64,000 bases of DNA from NCBI GenBank assembly GCA_024362935.1, contig JANCRA010000001.1, positions 56,303,930-56,367,929 of the forward strand, in the 5' to 3' direction. This DNA comes from Setophaga petechia. Taxonomy: Eukaryota; Chordata; Aves; Passeriformes; Parulidae. Positions 51,301 to 64,000 of the stretch are shown in pieces. The position numbers and the translations under genes were made by a program. The notes under the pieces were generated by a model. That model was not told where the DNA came from. It was given only the letters and a program-made list of their open reading frames with translations, and ran no database searches. The stretch's first letter is position 1, and every line of letters begins with the position of its first letter.

Positions 51301-54300
51301 ATAGATCTATATATGTGTGTTTCACCATCTTTACATCTGCATTTTGTGAATTAATTATAATTCTGTTGTCAGAATGAATTATAAAATGTGGTAATATTTC
51401 TGTCTAGGAGGTTAGATATTTCTTTCAGATAATTTGGGTAACAAATTAATATTTGTGCTCAGTCTAGAACATTATTAACTCAGTCTAGATAATTTGAACT
51501 GTTGTAAGGTCCAGTAGACATGCCATAGTTTTTGCTATTACATACATGATCCTGGAAGCCTTGGAATTCTTGTTCTTATATTCTTTCATTTTCCTGTTTA
51601 GCATTTGATCTCATTTAGATATTCATTTTCCATTTCATACTTTACTATTTTGACTCCTTTTTTGGCTGGCAAATTGTTATCAGAACTATTTTTGTTTTGT
51701 GCAGATATTGGAATTTTTTTACTTGGTCTCACTTGCTAGTCATGATAGAGTTGCTTTGATTATTCATTATTTGTGCTTTGTTATTGATCACTGGAGCCAT
51801 AATGGTTTCTAATCTTGATAAGACAAGTAAAACATAAGTTTCATATTTCTTATTTTATATTATTTAAATACATTTTCAGTATCATGTTTTATATTCAAGA
51901 AAACTTCCAAAATACTCAGACCTTTCAAAATATTTCCAAATACTCTCTCAAATTACTCATATGCTCTCATAGTCACAAGATAAGTCTCTGAGTTTTTCTT
52001 GTTGAGAATGACTTTTAATCTCAGTTATCAGTTTCTATTTTACTTGAAACACTTGAAAACATAAACATTTCACCCATTTTAGTGAATTAAATACAAACAA
52101 TATTAATTGCAGCAAGCAACAAACTATTACTAAGCACAAATAAAGAAAAAATTATGCATAGTATACTAAAATAATTGAAAGTAAATTTTCAGAGCAGTTC
52201 TTAGAAATGGTTGTCTGTTTTCTGAACTCTTCTAAGCACTTTGTCCCAGAGGAAAGTGAGATTTTATTTTCAGTCCACAGAAAGGACCCAGTTCAACTAT
52301 GCAGAACAGGAGTGGGAGAAGGCAGAAGTCTTTTCATGTGAGTAGGAAACAGGAGACTCAGAAAGGTGTAGCTCTGCTTTGAAAAGGATGCTTTGCCAGG
52401 ATGGTAAGTTCTCCTCCACTTTTGCTGCATTCAGAGCATCTGATTCCCTTGGATTCAAAAAGAGTTTTGCTGATCTTTAAACTTACTAACCCTGATGAGT
52501 TATACAAACCAAGAAGCTGAGCTTAGAAGGCTAATTCCTCCTAGGACAATCTGTCTCTCAGGCACCTTCTTACCAGCATCATGTACAGGAAAGAGTAAAC
52601 CCATTTTGGTTTTCATATTTTAAATTCAGTCAGCCAGGCTGAGAGTTGAAAGCAAATTTTCTCTTTTCCTTTTTTCATGTAACTTGTAAAATGATCAGAT
52701 TTTCTCTATAGCTCCTCAAACTACACTCCCATATACAAACTATATGAACCCCTCACTGCTCCCCAGTTCAACCCTGTTTTACTCCTCCATTTAGAAGTTT
52801 GCTCTGCCTCAGGGTAGATGTAGATGCTGAAAAGTGTCATGGGTGAGTCAACACTTGGGGCACAACAGAGTTTTCAAATAAGCCCTTCTGAAAAGCAGAA
52901 ACAGAAGTATTACTCATCTCCTTTTCTTCTTGCTGCCAAACTTGTTTCTCCTTGAAGATCATGCTATTTATTTTTTCCCCCCTCATTTGCAACCCTATTA
53001 GAAAAAAGCATGGAAATAAGCTGCCATGTAAGGACAAATACATTGTGTGAGAGAAAATGTTTGCTGCACTGTTTATGTATCTGTCTATCTATGGCTGTGT
53101 GTAAACAATAACAACACACTGAGCTAAGCTAATTGTCTCCTCGTGGAGGGATTTTGTGATATCCTGGAACTGCAAGACTTAGGGCTCTCCAAGCTTTCAG
53201 TATAGAGAGTTCCTTGTTCTTGCTCAACAAAGTAGCCCATTGCTACTTCATATGACTCCTTCTCCTTGTAGTTTAAGAAGTCTGGTGGTTGCCCTAAATT
53301 GTATTAAAGGACCATGGATCACCTCTGAGCTTTGCTGTGGAGCCTCCATCAGTGCCAAGGCCGTGTCACCATCCTGAGTCATAGTCACTCTTTCTTCCAT
53401 GCTTCTGGGGAGCAGAGGGCTCACTGTGGGAATGCTGTACTTTGTACACAAAGACTGAAAAAAAATTATATATTCTTCAAACCTGGGTAAGATTTGAAAT
53501 GAAGATACTTTGCTGCCCTTTTCCCTTAGGAGCCAGGAGATGAGGGGGTGGGATTGTACTTGGAGCCATCCTTGCAAATGTTAGACTTCCATATGGCTAG
53601 TGGTGCTGCTCACTGTGGCATTGGCTGCAGCCCTAGCTCAAAGAGGCTTCCTTGGATCATCTGCTACCAAACTGTTATGTGGCACTGCCTTTTTCTTCTT
53701 GGTGATTGTTTCTTCATTGTTGTTGAGCCATTAATATTTAGCTTATTATATTTGTTACCTGAAAACTTTGAGAAGTTTGGCCAAGAGTTTAACAGCCTTT
53801 GTGTCCCTTACTGTTAACAGTGTGCCTGTGGATTTTATGAGCAGATTGGCCATGTATGTCTTCAGGAGGCAAGCCACAAGGAAGTATGACTAACTTACAT
53901 GTCAGCTGCTTCTTCTCTTTGTACGGCTTTTTTTTTTTTCCCTAACAAATGAACACGATTTCTTGCAGAAGAAGCAGATAGGCAGGATATTTAAATGGCA
54001 CAGAAGAATGCTAATGATGATGATATAATTTGAAAGTATATAGAGATGATCAGTTTTGACCACCAGATTGCTGTCAAGAAAATTGCCTTTCATGGGCAGT
54101 AAAAATAGCTAATGTTATCAGCATTTTGAACTGAAAAAACTAGAGTTATCATTTGAGATATGAAACAAAATCCCTGTAGGTTTGAGTAAACAAGTCTTTT
54201 AGAAAGTAAAAATCACAGTAAGAACAACAGATACCCAATCCATTTGCTGAATTTAGCAAAAGCATATTTTTTGCAAATACTTACTTAGATGTATTCCACT

Positions 54301-54597
54301 GTACATGTGAAATTTCTTATTCCTTCTTTTGGCAATTTAAATTATTGAAATGGTTGGTTTCTTAGCTGCATATAATTGAGCTGAATATAATTGATATAGG
54401 ACATTAAGTTATTCCCACTCAGGCTTGGATATCTCAATAGTCCCACAGTTAAGGCAGCCAGAGCAGACTTACCTTAGAGAAAAAGGTAGAGAGAAAAAGG
54501 TCATTTTTAGGTCACACACATCTGGTCTACTTTAGGTAGCTGCTTTAGGATGAGATGAACAGTGTCCCAGACTCTTGTCTATATTGCCTTGATGCCA
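48321..54597. other. unique noncoding sequence
   Basis: No gene or mobile element recognised. A weak imperfect palindrome lies at 51292-51315. Open frames reach 109 codons (53248-53577 -), with no domain. 51400-52200 is strongly AT-rich. Confidence 0.6.
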
Positions 54598-54650
54598 TTT
54601 GACTGAGAGGGAGACAAGGGTAACTAACTTGTCTATAGCTATGCAGATGA
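54598..54650 (+). repeat. possible MIR/L2-like fragment
   Basis: The order 'gactgagagggagaca..gtaactaacttgtct..agctatgcag' resembles the MIR/L2 section 'aactgaggcacagag..taagtaacttgccc..cacagctag'. Short and diverged, so support is weak. Confidence 0.35.
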
Positions 54651-56683
54651 GTCCCTCTTCTTTTTACTCTAAACAGCATAATTAGTTGATGCTTGTTAGA
54701 TGCTTTCAACCTGAAAATGCTGTGTATGGGCTTGTTCTACTCCTCCCCTATGAAGATGCATGCAAAATATGTATGGATCTAACAATGATTTGTTTTGAGG
54801 GAACAATTAAGAAAAAACATATGGGGTGTCCAATGCTCTGGAAGAAGCTGAGTTAAAGAAGTTTTAGAAAATTTTGTATATGCAATCTCCATATATGCAT
54901 CGTCAACAGCTTATTACAGTTCTTCCATACCACGAGATCTAGGCTTTCTGCCAGAGCACTCTGTGGGCATGTTTAGTATGCAGCACCTGGAAGTACTTCC
55001 GAGATCACAGATCAAGTTTTGTATCCCCATGCCACCCTGGTTTTACAGGATCAGGTTTGGATATACACAGTACTCCCTTCCTCAGTTTCTTGTTTATTGG
55101 GGCAGGGAAATCAGCCACAGTGGATGTGGAGAAACTGAAATAACAGCCAGGTCGGCTGGGCAAGGACTGGGACCCAGGCAATTTGGGCTGGTGCACAAAT
55201 CAAGCAGTTTAGACATAAATGCTATGTGGCCAATGATATTTAAGCAGAGTAGCACATCTCAGTGCAGTAGATCAGCTTCTGCTCTTTACTTACTGATCTT
55301 ATAGGGCTTAGTTTAAACAATAGGAACCGAATTCAAACTGCCTCCCATTTTTCTGGCAATGACTTATGGGAAGATTTCTTCCCGAAATCATTCAGGCATC
55401 CCTTCCTTTGCTGCTTGCAGTGCAAGCACATGACATTATAACACAGGGCATTAAATGCAATTTCAGTGGTCACATTTTCTGTATGTTCTCTTGAGAGTGC
55501 ATCTCACAGGTTCTGCTTTTGCCTTTAATTTTGTGACTGATAAAGGAATGGGAAATGTTCACTTATTCTCCCCTGTTCAAAGCACAATACCAGTAAGAAG
55601 AAAAAGTCAGTAGAAGGAACAGCAGAAGGAGAGAGAGCTCCCCTGGGATCAGACTAGATGTGAATGAAGACATGGAAAGACTTTCCACTTACATTAAATG
55701 GAACCATCCTAGTCTTTAAGGGAATAAAGTACCTTGTGTTTCCCTTAATCACTTGTATGTGAAATAATGGTATTTAGAGGGAACAGTGGCAATAGTTCTG
55801 AGCTGGCAAGGATCATCCAATATTTACAGGGAATCTCACTGGAGATTTTAGGGTGAACAAAAATGCTTCCAATAGACTCGTGCTGTGACCTGATGGAATC
55901 TGGACTCACTTTGCCTTTGAGATGTAGGATTCAAACCCATGTCTTACTTCCTTGGCATGCCTTCATCTTCCTCCCTTTCTTTGCAGTCTTTCTGAGTTAA
56001 TTGCACTTCTGGGGCCCATGCCTAAAACTCTCTACAAAGGCTCTGTTGTTGTTGTCCACTGAGGTCTGGGACATCTGAAAGATTATAACCAAAATAAGAT
56101 ATCATTTACTACGGTCAGCCCTGCAACTAAGATGATGTTGCATGCAAAACTGCATGTTGATTTCAGAAGCTGTAGGAGACAGCAAAATATTGTGTGCAGA
56201 AACAATTTTCCCAACTGTTCTCAAAGCCTGAACAGGCTCATTGCACAAGAAGCAGAAGGCATCACATTACTTTCAAATTATATGGCAACTTATTGTAAAA
56301 TGTTATGCACCAAATCCCTGCATACCACTATTATTAAGCCAAATGCTACTAAAAATAATTATGTGTGTATTCCACTCATGGCAGAACATGCAAGTAACAA
56401 ACTACACTGCCAAAATTCCTGAATGAAAAAGTTATGTCTTCTATGTGCTCTTATTCACAGGTAGCCACTGTGTAACCTTATTCTGTCATTATGCAATATC
56501 TCCCTGTGTATTGCTTAGGTCTTCATCTAATAATCCTTTGCCTCATGCTTGCTTGTTTGCATTATTTAGTGCTGTTTTTTTTTTCCTTGATGGATATTCC
56601 TAGAACTGTAAAATCAACATTTAAATGACATCACATGGTTAAACAGAGTTTTGTTTTGCTCTCATGTTACAGTCTTGTCTAAA
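54651..56683. other. unique noncoding sequence
   Basis: Nothing recognised. The longest frame (113 codons at 54963-55304 +) lacks domain features. Confidence 0.6.
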
Positions 56684-56780
56684 GGCAGATAAGGAAGTCC
56701 AGGGGCCTTGCCTAGGATCACAAGATCACAGGAGGTATGACAATATTGCAGCCATATCCAGTGCCTACTTGCTCTTACCT
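56684..56780 (+). repeat. possible MIR/L2-like relic
   Basis: The order 'gcagataaggaagtcc..ccttgcctaggatcacaagatcacagg..' and a tail 'ccagtgcctacttgctcttacc' resembles the 'acagataaggaaact..cttgcccaaggtcacacag..' to 'cagtgc..ctcttaacc' course of MIR/L2 tails. Diverged, but the landmarks keep order over about 95 bp. Confidence 0.45.
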
Positions 56781-58259
56781 CACTTGCACTGCTTCTGGGA
56801 TTTCTTTTTCCATGGAGAGGCAGGAATGGGGTGATTGGTAGTGCTGCCCATGGATGCCAGACTACAGCTTCCTAACTCACAGCACTTAGGGGAGGGTAGT
56901 TGCATGTAGCAGCTCTGTTAAAAGAAAAAAAGAGCTGAGTACTGCTTGCCAGCTGCAAACCCCCAGGAGCTGCCCTTGGAGGAATGCAGAAGCTGCATTT
57001 GCACACCTGGAGGCATGGACAGATTACTGTTTTGAAGGACTTCAAGGTGGTACCTGTACCTGAGGCTGAGCTAAAGGGTCCACCAATTGTCAGGACAGAT
57101 CAACAGGATACAAGCCAGAGCCAGAACAAATTTAGGCAGTCCTCTCTAAAGCAGCTCAGGATGGGCTAGTAAATTATATTGCAGGATCTCATATTTCTAG
57201 GCTATCACTTCTCTAGTCACATTTCTCATTGCTTATCAGGGATATTGGGTGTAGTGTCTAGCTCCTAACCTGGAAATGCTCTGCATGACCTGAAATACCA
57301 TTTTCTTCCAATGACATCTCCAGTGAGTACCAGATTTTATGGATGCCAGTGGAATCACCATGCCATTGCAACTCATTTAAAGAGAAGCATCATCTGATGA
57401 TAAAGTCATTTATTATTAATCAGATTCTGCTTTTTGCCTTAAAAGCAAAAAATATACGAAAGTAAATCACCTTTTCTCCTTGTAGGTTTTCCACAGAGGG
57501 ACGTGTAGCTCCTCATTTCCTAGTGAGAAGTAATTCCTTTGTAGTACCTTTGACCATGGGACAGTCTTCAGATGAAGCTGTGTCTGGGGTCAGAGGCTGG
57601 TGAGGTGGAGCATGGTGAGCCCTGTGAGGGGAAATCTGTTGGAATGGGTTGGGAAATCAGTGGCTTATCCCAGACAGACATTTCTGGCTGCTTTATGGAG
57701 AACTGCAACTGAAACCAGTTGCAATAATCTGCGATGGTATTTTGTTTGTAATCAGTCTTGCAGGGTGTGGTTCATTTGGGCTCTGTCCTCTCTTTTCCTT
57801 ACTTTGGCTGGGCTACTCTTTCTTTCGGATGCTGGAATAAATTAAAAAACCTTTTACTGACATGGTTTGATTTGACAGCTGCTTCCAGAATATACATTCA
57901 GCCACTTCCATGTAATTGGATGCTTCCAGCACAAAACCAACTTTTTTTCTGAACACTGATGTCCACATAAATTAAGCAATTAGACAGCCATGATACGCTG
58001 CTCCCTCATCACTCTGTTATGTTCACAGAGATGTTTTCATTTGGTGATTTATATCTGTGCTTGTTCTCGATGCTAATTTCTGTTGATATATAGAAATTTT
58101 CAAATGATAAATTGAAGTAATCACAAGTATGACCCTTTAATGCAGTGCTGGTTGTTTGGGTTTTTTTAACCACATGGAATTGTACAGATGGAGATCTGCT
58201 GTTCAAAATAATTATGAAAAAAAATCTTCTACATAATGTGTTCATGCTTCCCTTTTATT
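56781..58259. other. unique noncoding sequence
   Basis: GC-moderate up to about 57850, then AT-rich. A 63-codon plus-strand frame at 57649-57840 ends in a hydrophobic stretch, but overlapping frames of similar length are present in the other two plus frames, so it is not credible as coding. Confidence 0.6.
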
Positions 58260-58720
58260 AAATGCTGACTTTACTTAAATGAACTCTTCACCTAAGAAAA
58301 AGAAATTGATTTTGTGATTCAGATATTGTCAATAAAATCATTATTACTGGTGAGATCAGATGTTAATTAAGATTGAATGTACAGCTACAGCTTCAAGGCC
58401 ATTAGTTGTCAACTAATGGACAATCAGAAGAGCAGAGTTTAACAAAATAATAATTCAAAAATTAGACATTTATCTGAAAATTGTGTTGCTATGATTTTTG
58501 TAATAATTATTAATATTTCTACTAAGATATAGGATGTAGCAAGGAAATTTTTTATTATTAGATTGTCAGTTTATTGCTAATAATACCAAAAAATTGGGAT
58601 CACAGCCAAAATCCTGTGTTAAATGATGGTTAAAGAAATGACCGTTAAGATTATCAAATCAGGCCATTAATGAATAATCCAGATGAATAGTTTAATTCTA
58701 TACATACTTCATTGTGTTTT
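58260..58720. other. AT-rich stretch with inverted repeats and homeodomain-type cores
   Basis: The span contains 'ttaattaag', 'ccattag', 'attaatgaataatcc' and similar cores, a 21-bp near-perfect palindrome (58399-58419) and an 8-bp inverted repeat (58553-58560 with 58578-58585). No long open frame lies inside. It could be a conserved regulatory element, but this is not shown by the sequence alone. Confidence 0.2.
58399..58419. repeat. 21-bp palindrome
   Basis: Two perfect 10-bp arms (ccattagttg and caactaatgg) flank a single central T. The arms contain ATTAG/CTAAT cores of the kind bound by homeodomain proteins, in back-to-back arrangement. Confidence 0.9.
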
Positions 58721-59312
58721 CATAAAAGAAATTAGCCCTACTTCGTTTGCTTGTTTTCCTTTAGGTACCCTTGCCTCACTTCAGTACAGACATTAGGATG
58801 AACTTTTTGTACTACATATGAGACAGGTGGACTTGTATTAAGGAGACCTTAGCAAATACCTTTGGATATTGCTTAGCTGACTTGCAGTGGAGCTTGTGTC
58901 ACAGAATATTCCAAAAGAAATGTCTTTCAGCACCAGAGATCATGGTTTGATTTCTGACAAAACTGGTCAGTTGTCCTCCTCATCAGGGAAAATTGCAAAA
59001 GGGTTAGGGATCCATGGATATGAGGAAACAAATCTATGAAAAATGCCATCAAAACTTGTTTGATTTTGTTAGTAAGTAGCCAATAAAACCAATTTCATGT
59101 AGAATTCAAAGACACTCTGGCAAAATCTAAGAAATTTCAAAAAGGTAGAAAAAGGGTTCATCTGTAAAGGTTTGTAATTTAATCCAACATACTGGCTTTA
59201 AATGTCTTTCATGGTGTGGAAATCATTGAGGTTTGATTTCTGTTTAGGCAGCTGGAATTTGGTTGGATATTACAGGCTTCATCATCCTGATCATATTCTA
59301 TTCCGAGCTGTT
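58721..59312. other. unique AT-rich noncoding sequence
   Basis: Nothing recognisable. Confidence 0.65.
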
Positions 59313-59453
59313 TCATACTGGATCTCTTTCACTGCCTGCCCAGCTGAAAGAGGAGCTGCTAAAGGGCTTGTCAGCGAATTTCTGCATTGCCTGATACACC
59401 CTCCTGTTGATACACTCGGGCTGACCTCTGAAAGCCTTCAATCGCAGCAGAAG
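59313..59453 (-). other. exon-like open segment after a good 3' splice site, doubtful
   Basis: On the minus strand a pyrimidine-rich stretch with a CAG (ending at 59454) is followed by 46 open codons and a TGA (59315-59313). The predicted peptide has an unremarkable, protein-like composition with Arg/Lys and aromatic residues, but I recognise no family. An open run of this length after an AG is expected many times by chance in 64 kb, so it is listed only as a candidate terminal exon. Confidence 0.1.
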
Positions 59454-62404
59454 CTGCAACAAGGAAACTACATTAATAAAAATAGCACTTTTATGCTAAT
59501 TGATTCCAGACAGCACAACAGCTCCTACTGCAAATAAGGAGCAGGAAGTGCCTGGCAAAGAGGAGGTTTAGAGCAGAAAACTACAGTGGCTAAGTTAATC
59601 CAGGAAGCACAAGGCAATCACAATTCTGTGATTTTTTTTCAACCTTCTGAATCTCCCACCAGTGTCACGTAAATGCACAACTGTCCTTTGATTTCTAATG
59701 GAATGGTTCTTCCTCTCATAAAGCTGAGACCTCTACAATGTCACCATGTTGTCCCAAGGCCTTGACAAGTCACAGTGGCAGCTGGGGATGCTTGGGGGAT
59801 CCTTCCTAATTAGCTGGTGTGGAGACCCCACACCCCTCACATCTGCTGTATGCGTTCCTCAGTTTCCATCCTCAAGGAAGAGCCAGAACCCCCAAGTCAG
59901 TTGCAGGAGAGCAAATGGAAGCATTCCCAGCCTCACGTTGCTGCGCTAGGGAATTTTTGCAACGAGGGTATTGATGATATTGTAGGAAGAGATTAGAGCA
60001 GGGCTGAGGTGCAGTAAATCTGTCCCACTATCCGTTGATCATATTTATGGTGCAGAACGAGTCTTGCAACTCTTTCAAGGGCAAGCAAGACTTGCCTAGG
60101 GGAAGCCACGTTGTTGACAAAACAGCCAGAAAGCAATTTCAGTGCAAGGAGACACCTTGTGCAGCTGCCTGTTTTTGCAAGTCTGAGGCCAGCCTTTATG
60201 GCTCTGGAAAGTGTGACTGAGTAGCTGACCAAGTGTTGTGATGATGATAATTCATTTCAGATGGTTTTTAGCACAATCTACATCATCTGGTTTTGCATCT
60301 GATGCTGTGTTTGTAATACAGGAATATCCCAGCAAATTAATTAAATGGAGGGAGTGTTTCCCAGAGTAGACAAATATAGGTTGGAAAGTTCAACCTTTCA
60401 TTTGGGTGCTCTAATTTTTCCTAGGATGTTAGTTACAAGTCATTGCAATACAGACAGAAAATAGATCATTTTTTCCAGGAAAACCACTTATTTAGATGAT
60501 ATTAACAGTCACAATGTGCTGGGTGCTCTGAGTTTACACTAAAAAAACCTTATAAAACTCTTCATATACAAACGTATATATTTGTATGTAAATTTTCTCC
60601 CAAACCTAATAGCATTTCACATAGTAGGTATATTCAAGAAAAATACCCAGAAAACTCACAAGTTAAAAAAAAAATTATAAACTAATAAAGATGCTTGGTT
60701 TTCATCATTATTTTCATTATTTCATCATCAGTAAGGTCCAGAGCCAGACAGGTTTTTCTGTAATGTGACATCTATGGTATTTAATTTGTTTATATTTTCT
60801 TACATTTTTTCTTCCTGTACCTTCCTTTTGAGTTTGAAATGATCACTTCATTCTTAAGGGAAACTGACAACCATTTTGTTCTCTAGAGAGTGTCTCTTTC
60901 ACCAATGGGTGAAAGCATAAGAACCCACTCCAAAAAAAGTTTGCTGTTTTCTATTTAAGGGTATAAGTGGTCAGCTCTTAAACCACTCTTATATTTGTTG
61001 TTCTGCAACTTTCTTTTCAGATAAAAACGCATCTGCTGAGCTTTAGGACTGGGTGATATTCAAAAAATATCAACACATTTGGCCTCCCTATTTTTCTAAA
61101 GCAGAAGACATCTTTCATGTTCAAAAATCCAATATTTGGTCTTTACATCTGTGGCTGCACTCAGGGCCTATTCTTCATTTGACTTCATCAGGAATGATGT
61201 TTTTAGAAATATCCTATATATTTATGGAAGTAGAAGGATGGACTCCATGTTTTAGATTGGAACTCAAACACTAGAACATGCCTGAAGGTGTCTGTGATTA
61301 ATATTTTCCCCTTGAACCTTCCTAACTCAATCTCAGATGCTATCCTGCCACTGCTCTCCAGATCCCCCTTCCTGCTCTCTTTAGGGCATGTTTAAGGTTA
61401 AGCTGGTTTGCAGCTTCAGAGAAGAGGTTGAAAGTGGGAGGTAAGGCTCAAGCTGATGCCTTTCTTGTGATAAAGGCAGGAGCAGCCTGAAATAGCAGAA
61501 CTCTCTCTGTGTTGCTCTCTACTTGCTCTTCTTGGTTTGCTCTTGTTGGCCTCATCTGAGGAACATGACTGTGGTACAGTAATTGCAGCTGCCTCTTGCA
61601 ATGAAGAGGAACCCTCAGATAATGCCTTTCACACTATAATATCATGGGGTCAGCTTTTAAAGACATTTAAACATGCCAAGATGTGGACAAGCAGAAATGA
61701 GATTTTAAAAATTCATAGGTACCTCATTTAGATATTTGGAAGCTTTAGAAAAGGCCACTTTATGATTTCTCTGCCCAAATGCACCTCAAAAGTCAGGTCT
61801 TTAGGGCAGGACAGACTACTGTTTGCAAACACTTGGTTTCTTAAATGCTAATTTTTTCCTTCCATTTGTAAGTCATTCAGAAATATGGCCCTTTCTAACA
61901 ATAGCAAGAAAACAATAAAATTATTTAAAATAGGTTGGTGAGCTGTTTTGTGGACATTTCTGAGCTATGCATTGCCATTTGTCAGCTGTTTGCAGTAAAC
62001 ATTTAGTAGACTCTTTGATGTAGGGTTTGTGTTTGGCTTCCTAAATCACAAGTTCTGCATTATTTTCCCAGAATAGATGATGTAACTTTATAAATGACTT
62101 CTGTTTCTTTCCATAATAAATTTTCACCATATAATACATATTGTTTGGTTTGTTTAAAAGGACTTCAGTGAGGGGGCTTAAATTAGCTGTTTGGGATCAG
62201 TTGTACAGAGAGCACTTTAGTTGTTCAAACACTACTAAAACCTCGTTAGCAAAGGCTCAGGCACAAAGTGATTTTAAAGCTTTTCCTATTTTTTTTTTTC
62301 CTAAATGCTTTGCATTTTCTTGTTTATGACTGCCTTTACCAGTTCTGTACAAACATTAACTAATTAATGTCCAGAGACTGCTGAGCAACCAGCAAGCCTG
62401 TTGT
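59454..62404. other. unique noncoding sequence
   Basis: No gene or element recognised. Short frames only (up to 79 codons). Confidence 0.65.
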
Positions 62405-62475
62405 TCATCCTTCGGTTTTACAGTAGGAAACAGCTGGGCAAAGGCACACAGACATCCCACAGCCAGGGATCTGCA
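62405..62475 (+). repeat. possible MIR/L2-like fragment
   Basis: 'ggttttacagtaggaaac', then 'ctgggcaaaggcacacag' and 'cacagccaggga' resemble the 'attttacagatgaggaaac..cttgcccaaggtcacacagccagg' course of MIR/L2 tails. Weak, as the match is short and interrupted. Confidence 0.35.
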
Positions 62476-62496
62476 GGGACAGGCTGAACCTGCAGT

Positions 62497-62520
62497 AAAT
62501 AATGCCATAAATAATGCCAT
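62497..62520 (+). repeat. perfect 12-bp tandem duplication
   Basis: 'aaataatgccat' is present twice head to tail without mismatch. Confidence 0.95.
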
Positions 62521-64000
62521 ACCTGCCTGGGCCAGGCTGCTGGGTTGTGGTGTGGTGCAGCAGGTGATGCTGGGAGGTCTCTGATAATGTACAGTCATGT
62601 AGAAATGTTCTGCTGAGAGTCTTTAAATTTTCATCTCAGCACATTAACTTCCCACACTTCTGGAAACTGGTCAGGAGACAGTAATTCTCATTCTTAAAAA
62701 CTAAAGATGTTTCATTATTTTAAAAATAGTGTTGTAACACATCAGAAAGCGTAACCTCTTTTTACATGGCACGTAGAGAAGATAAATCATGCCTTAATTT
62801 GTAAGTACCCATTATATTCCAGCTTCATTGCCAGTATCTATTTACACATTTCCCACAAAGAAATTAAAATAGAAGAACATATTGTTCCCCAGACTTGTTG
62901 ATTGACTTCCTGATTTATGAGCTTGGTTTCTGAGACTCAACCAGAGCCTTTCCCATTGAACCACACTAAAAGTCATGAAAATAATGGAACAGAAATACCA
63001 CATGGCGAAGTCATGCGTGCTTTCTGTTTAACCAACATTGGGCTGACCTTGAAATATTTGATTCTCCAAACCTTGAAATCTCCATCAAACCACACAGGAA
63101 ATACTTGCTCTAGACCAACCAAGACACAGAAGAAAACTGGTGTTAAAAGAAGCCATCCATTTAGTTCTCTTTCAGCACTAGCAATTAAATTACCTTACGC
63201 ATAGTAAAGCATCAACAAAATGTATGATGACATTGAGTTGAGTGTTTTGAATTCAAATGTCATGGTAAAGCAATCTTCAGGACCTACTCTTCTTTCAGAC
63301 CTGTTGGATTCCCTATGTAATCCATCTTGTTTCCTTTGTCTACAGCAAACAAACACCATTCCTGGCTATGTCTCTGTCTTTTTTCTTTTTTTTTTCCTAT
63401 GTACTTAGCAGTGTGTACCTTTACTATATAGGTTTTCCTGCAGGTTATGCCTGTTTATTTTTAGCACAGCTAATGGTGTGCTTGCTTACAACATAACAGC
63501 CTTGCCTTCTGAATAAGGGAAATGACTCACATTCATTAAAATGAATCTTGATACATTTGGCTACTCATACAAAACAGAGGTGCATAATGTGGGGGAATTA
63601 GAGGACACAGAATTCATTAATCCATGAGGTGGCAGTGATGCCAAGCAGAGGCAGGCATAAATTTCTCATATGTGTCTTGGTGACAAAGTGATTGGTTTTG
63701 GGAAAAAGTAAAAGAGCCTGGAATTATGTACATTTAGCTCTTGGAAAGGGATGTTCTACAGGTTGAAAAGAAAAATGAATTGTTAAAATCAAACCAATAG
63801 AGTCTTTTAAGAAGAACATTTATGTGAACATCTTAGTATTTTTCATTTCAATTTGCATTTTGGTAGTTCTTCAGACTGTTTTGATTCAGTAATTTCTTTC
63901 TTTTGGAATGATTTTGCCTAGCAAAAAAAAAAAGAAAAATTGTACTGTTGCACAGACTGAGAACAAAATCCATTATGTGAATAGCAGCAAGAGGTGACAT
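62521..64000. other. unique AT-rich noncoding sequence
   Basis: No gene or element recognised. A C/T-rich run with 10 T lies near 63376-63400 and an A run near 63924-63935. Open frames stay below 100 codons. Confidence 0.65.

Noticed and set aside
51292..51315. 24-bp AT-rich palindrome
   Set aside because: Only the outer 7 bp of each side pair; the centre is mismatched, as expected from AT-rich sequence.
57600..57845. Hydrophobic 63-81-codon plus frames resembling a membrane protein
   Set aside because: All three plus-strand frames are open over about the same stretch and the hydrophobicity follows from T-rich sequence. No family is recognised.
1..64000. tRNA, rRNA or small spliceosomal RNA genes
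   Set aside because: I looked for B-box-type 'ggttcgaatcc', U6-type and other hallmark starts on both strands and saw none. A covariance-model scan would be needed to exclude diverged copies.

Overview
The window looks like vertebrate nuclear DNA, most likely from a bird and plausibly a songbird. It is AT-rich and has no dense open frames, no operons and no Shine-Dalgarno-led genes. The clade signal is its repeats. There are two CR1 LINE 3' tails, one of about 400 bp at 44106-44503 and one short antisense piece at 29394-29466. There are also two endogenous-retrovirus LTRs of types I recognise as common in bird genomes: antisense at 4347-5213, and sense at 25722-26279 with a perfect 5-bp target-site duplication. 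All repeat identifications come from recalled consensus features, not from a database search.

I find no protein-coding gene that I can support. The longest open frames (177 codons at 35971-36504 +, 172 codons at 25151-25669 -) lie in locally GC-richer patches and show no recognisable domain. The remaining frames are short and look like chance. The window is best read as intergenic or deep-intronic sequence.

Layout: 1-3892 is featureless. 3893-5213 carries an ancient MIR/L2-like relic and an LTR with an apparent internal deletion. 5214-8053 contains a six-hexamer telomere-like block (6103-6138) and a 150-bp T/G tract (7903-8053). 8054-25100 is mostly unique sequence. 25114-26284 holds a GC-richer open frame followed by a clean solo LTR. 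26285-41240 is mostly unique, with one CR1 shard, an ancient SINE-like scrap and a 56-bp inverted repeat (39111-39166). 41246-45836 is the richest in simple sequence: a purine tract, a 30-bp exact repeat whose copies are exactly 1200 bp apart, A-rich tracts, the larger CR1, (AAT)14 and a pyrimidine tract. 45837-64000 is mostly unique AT-rich sequence. It includes stretches dense in TAATTA-type motifs (near 47900-48080 and 58260-58720) that could be conserved regulatory DNA, plus further weak MIR/L2-like relics.

I did not find a previously undescribed biological system. The best observations are the telomere-like block, the solo LTR with its intact duplication, the exact 30-bp repeat and the inverted repeats.
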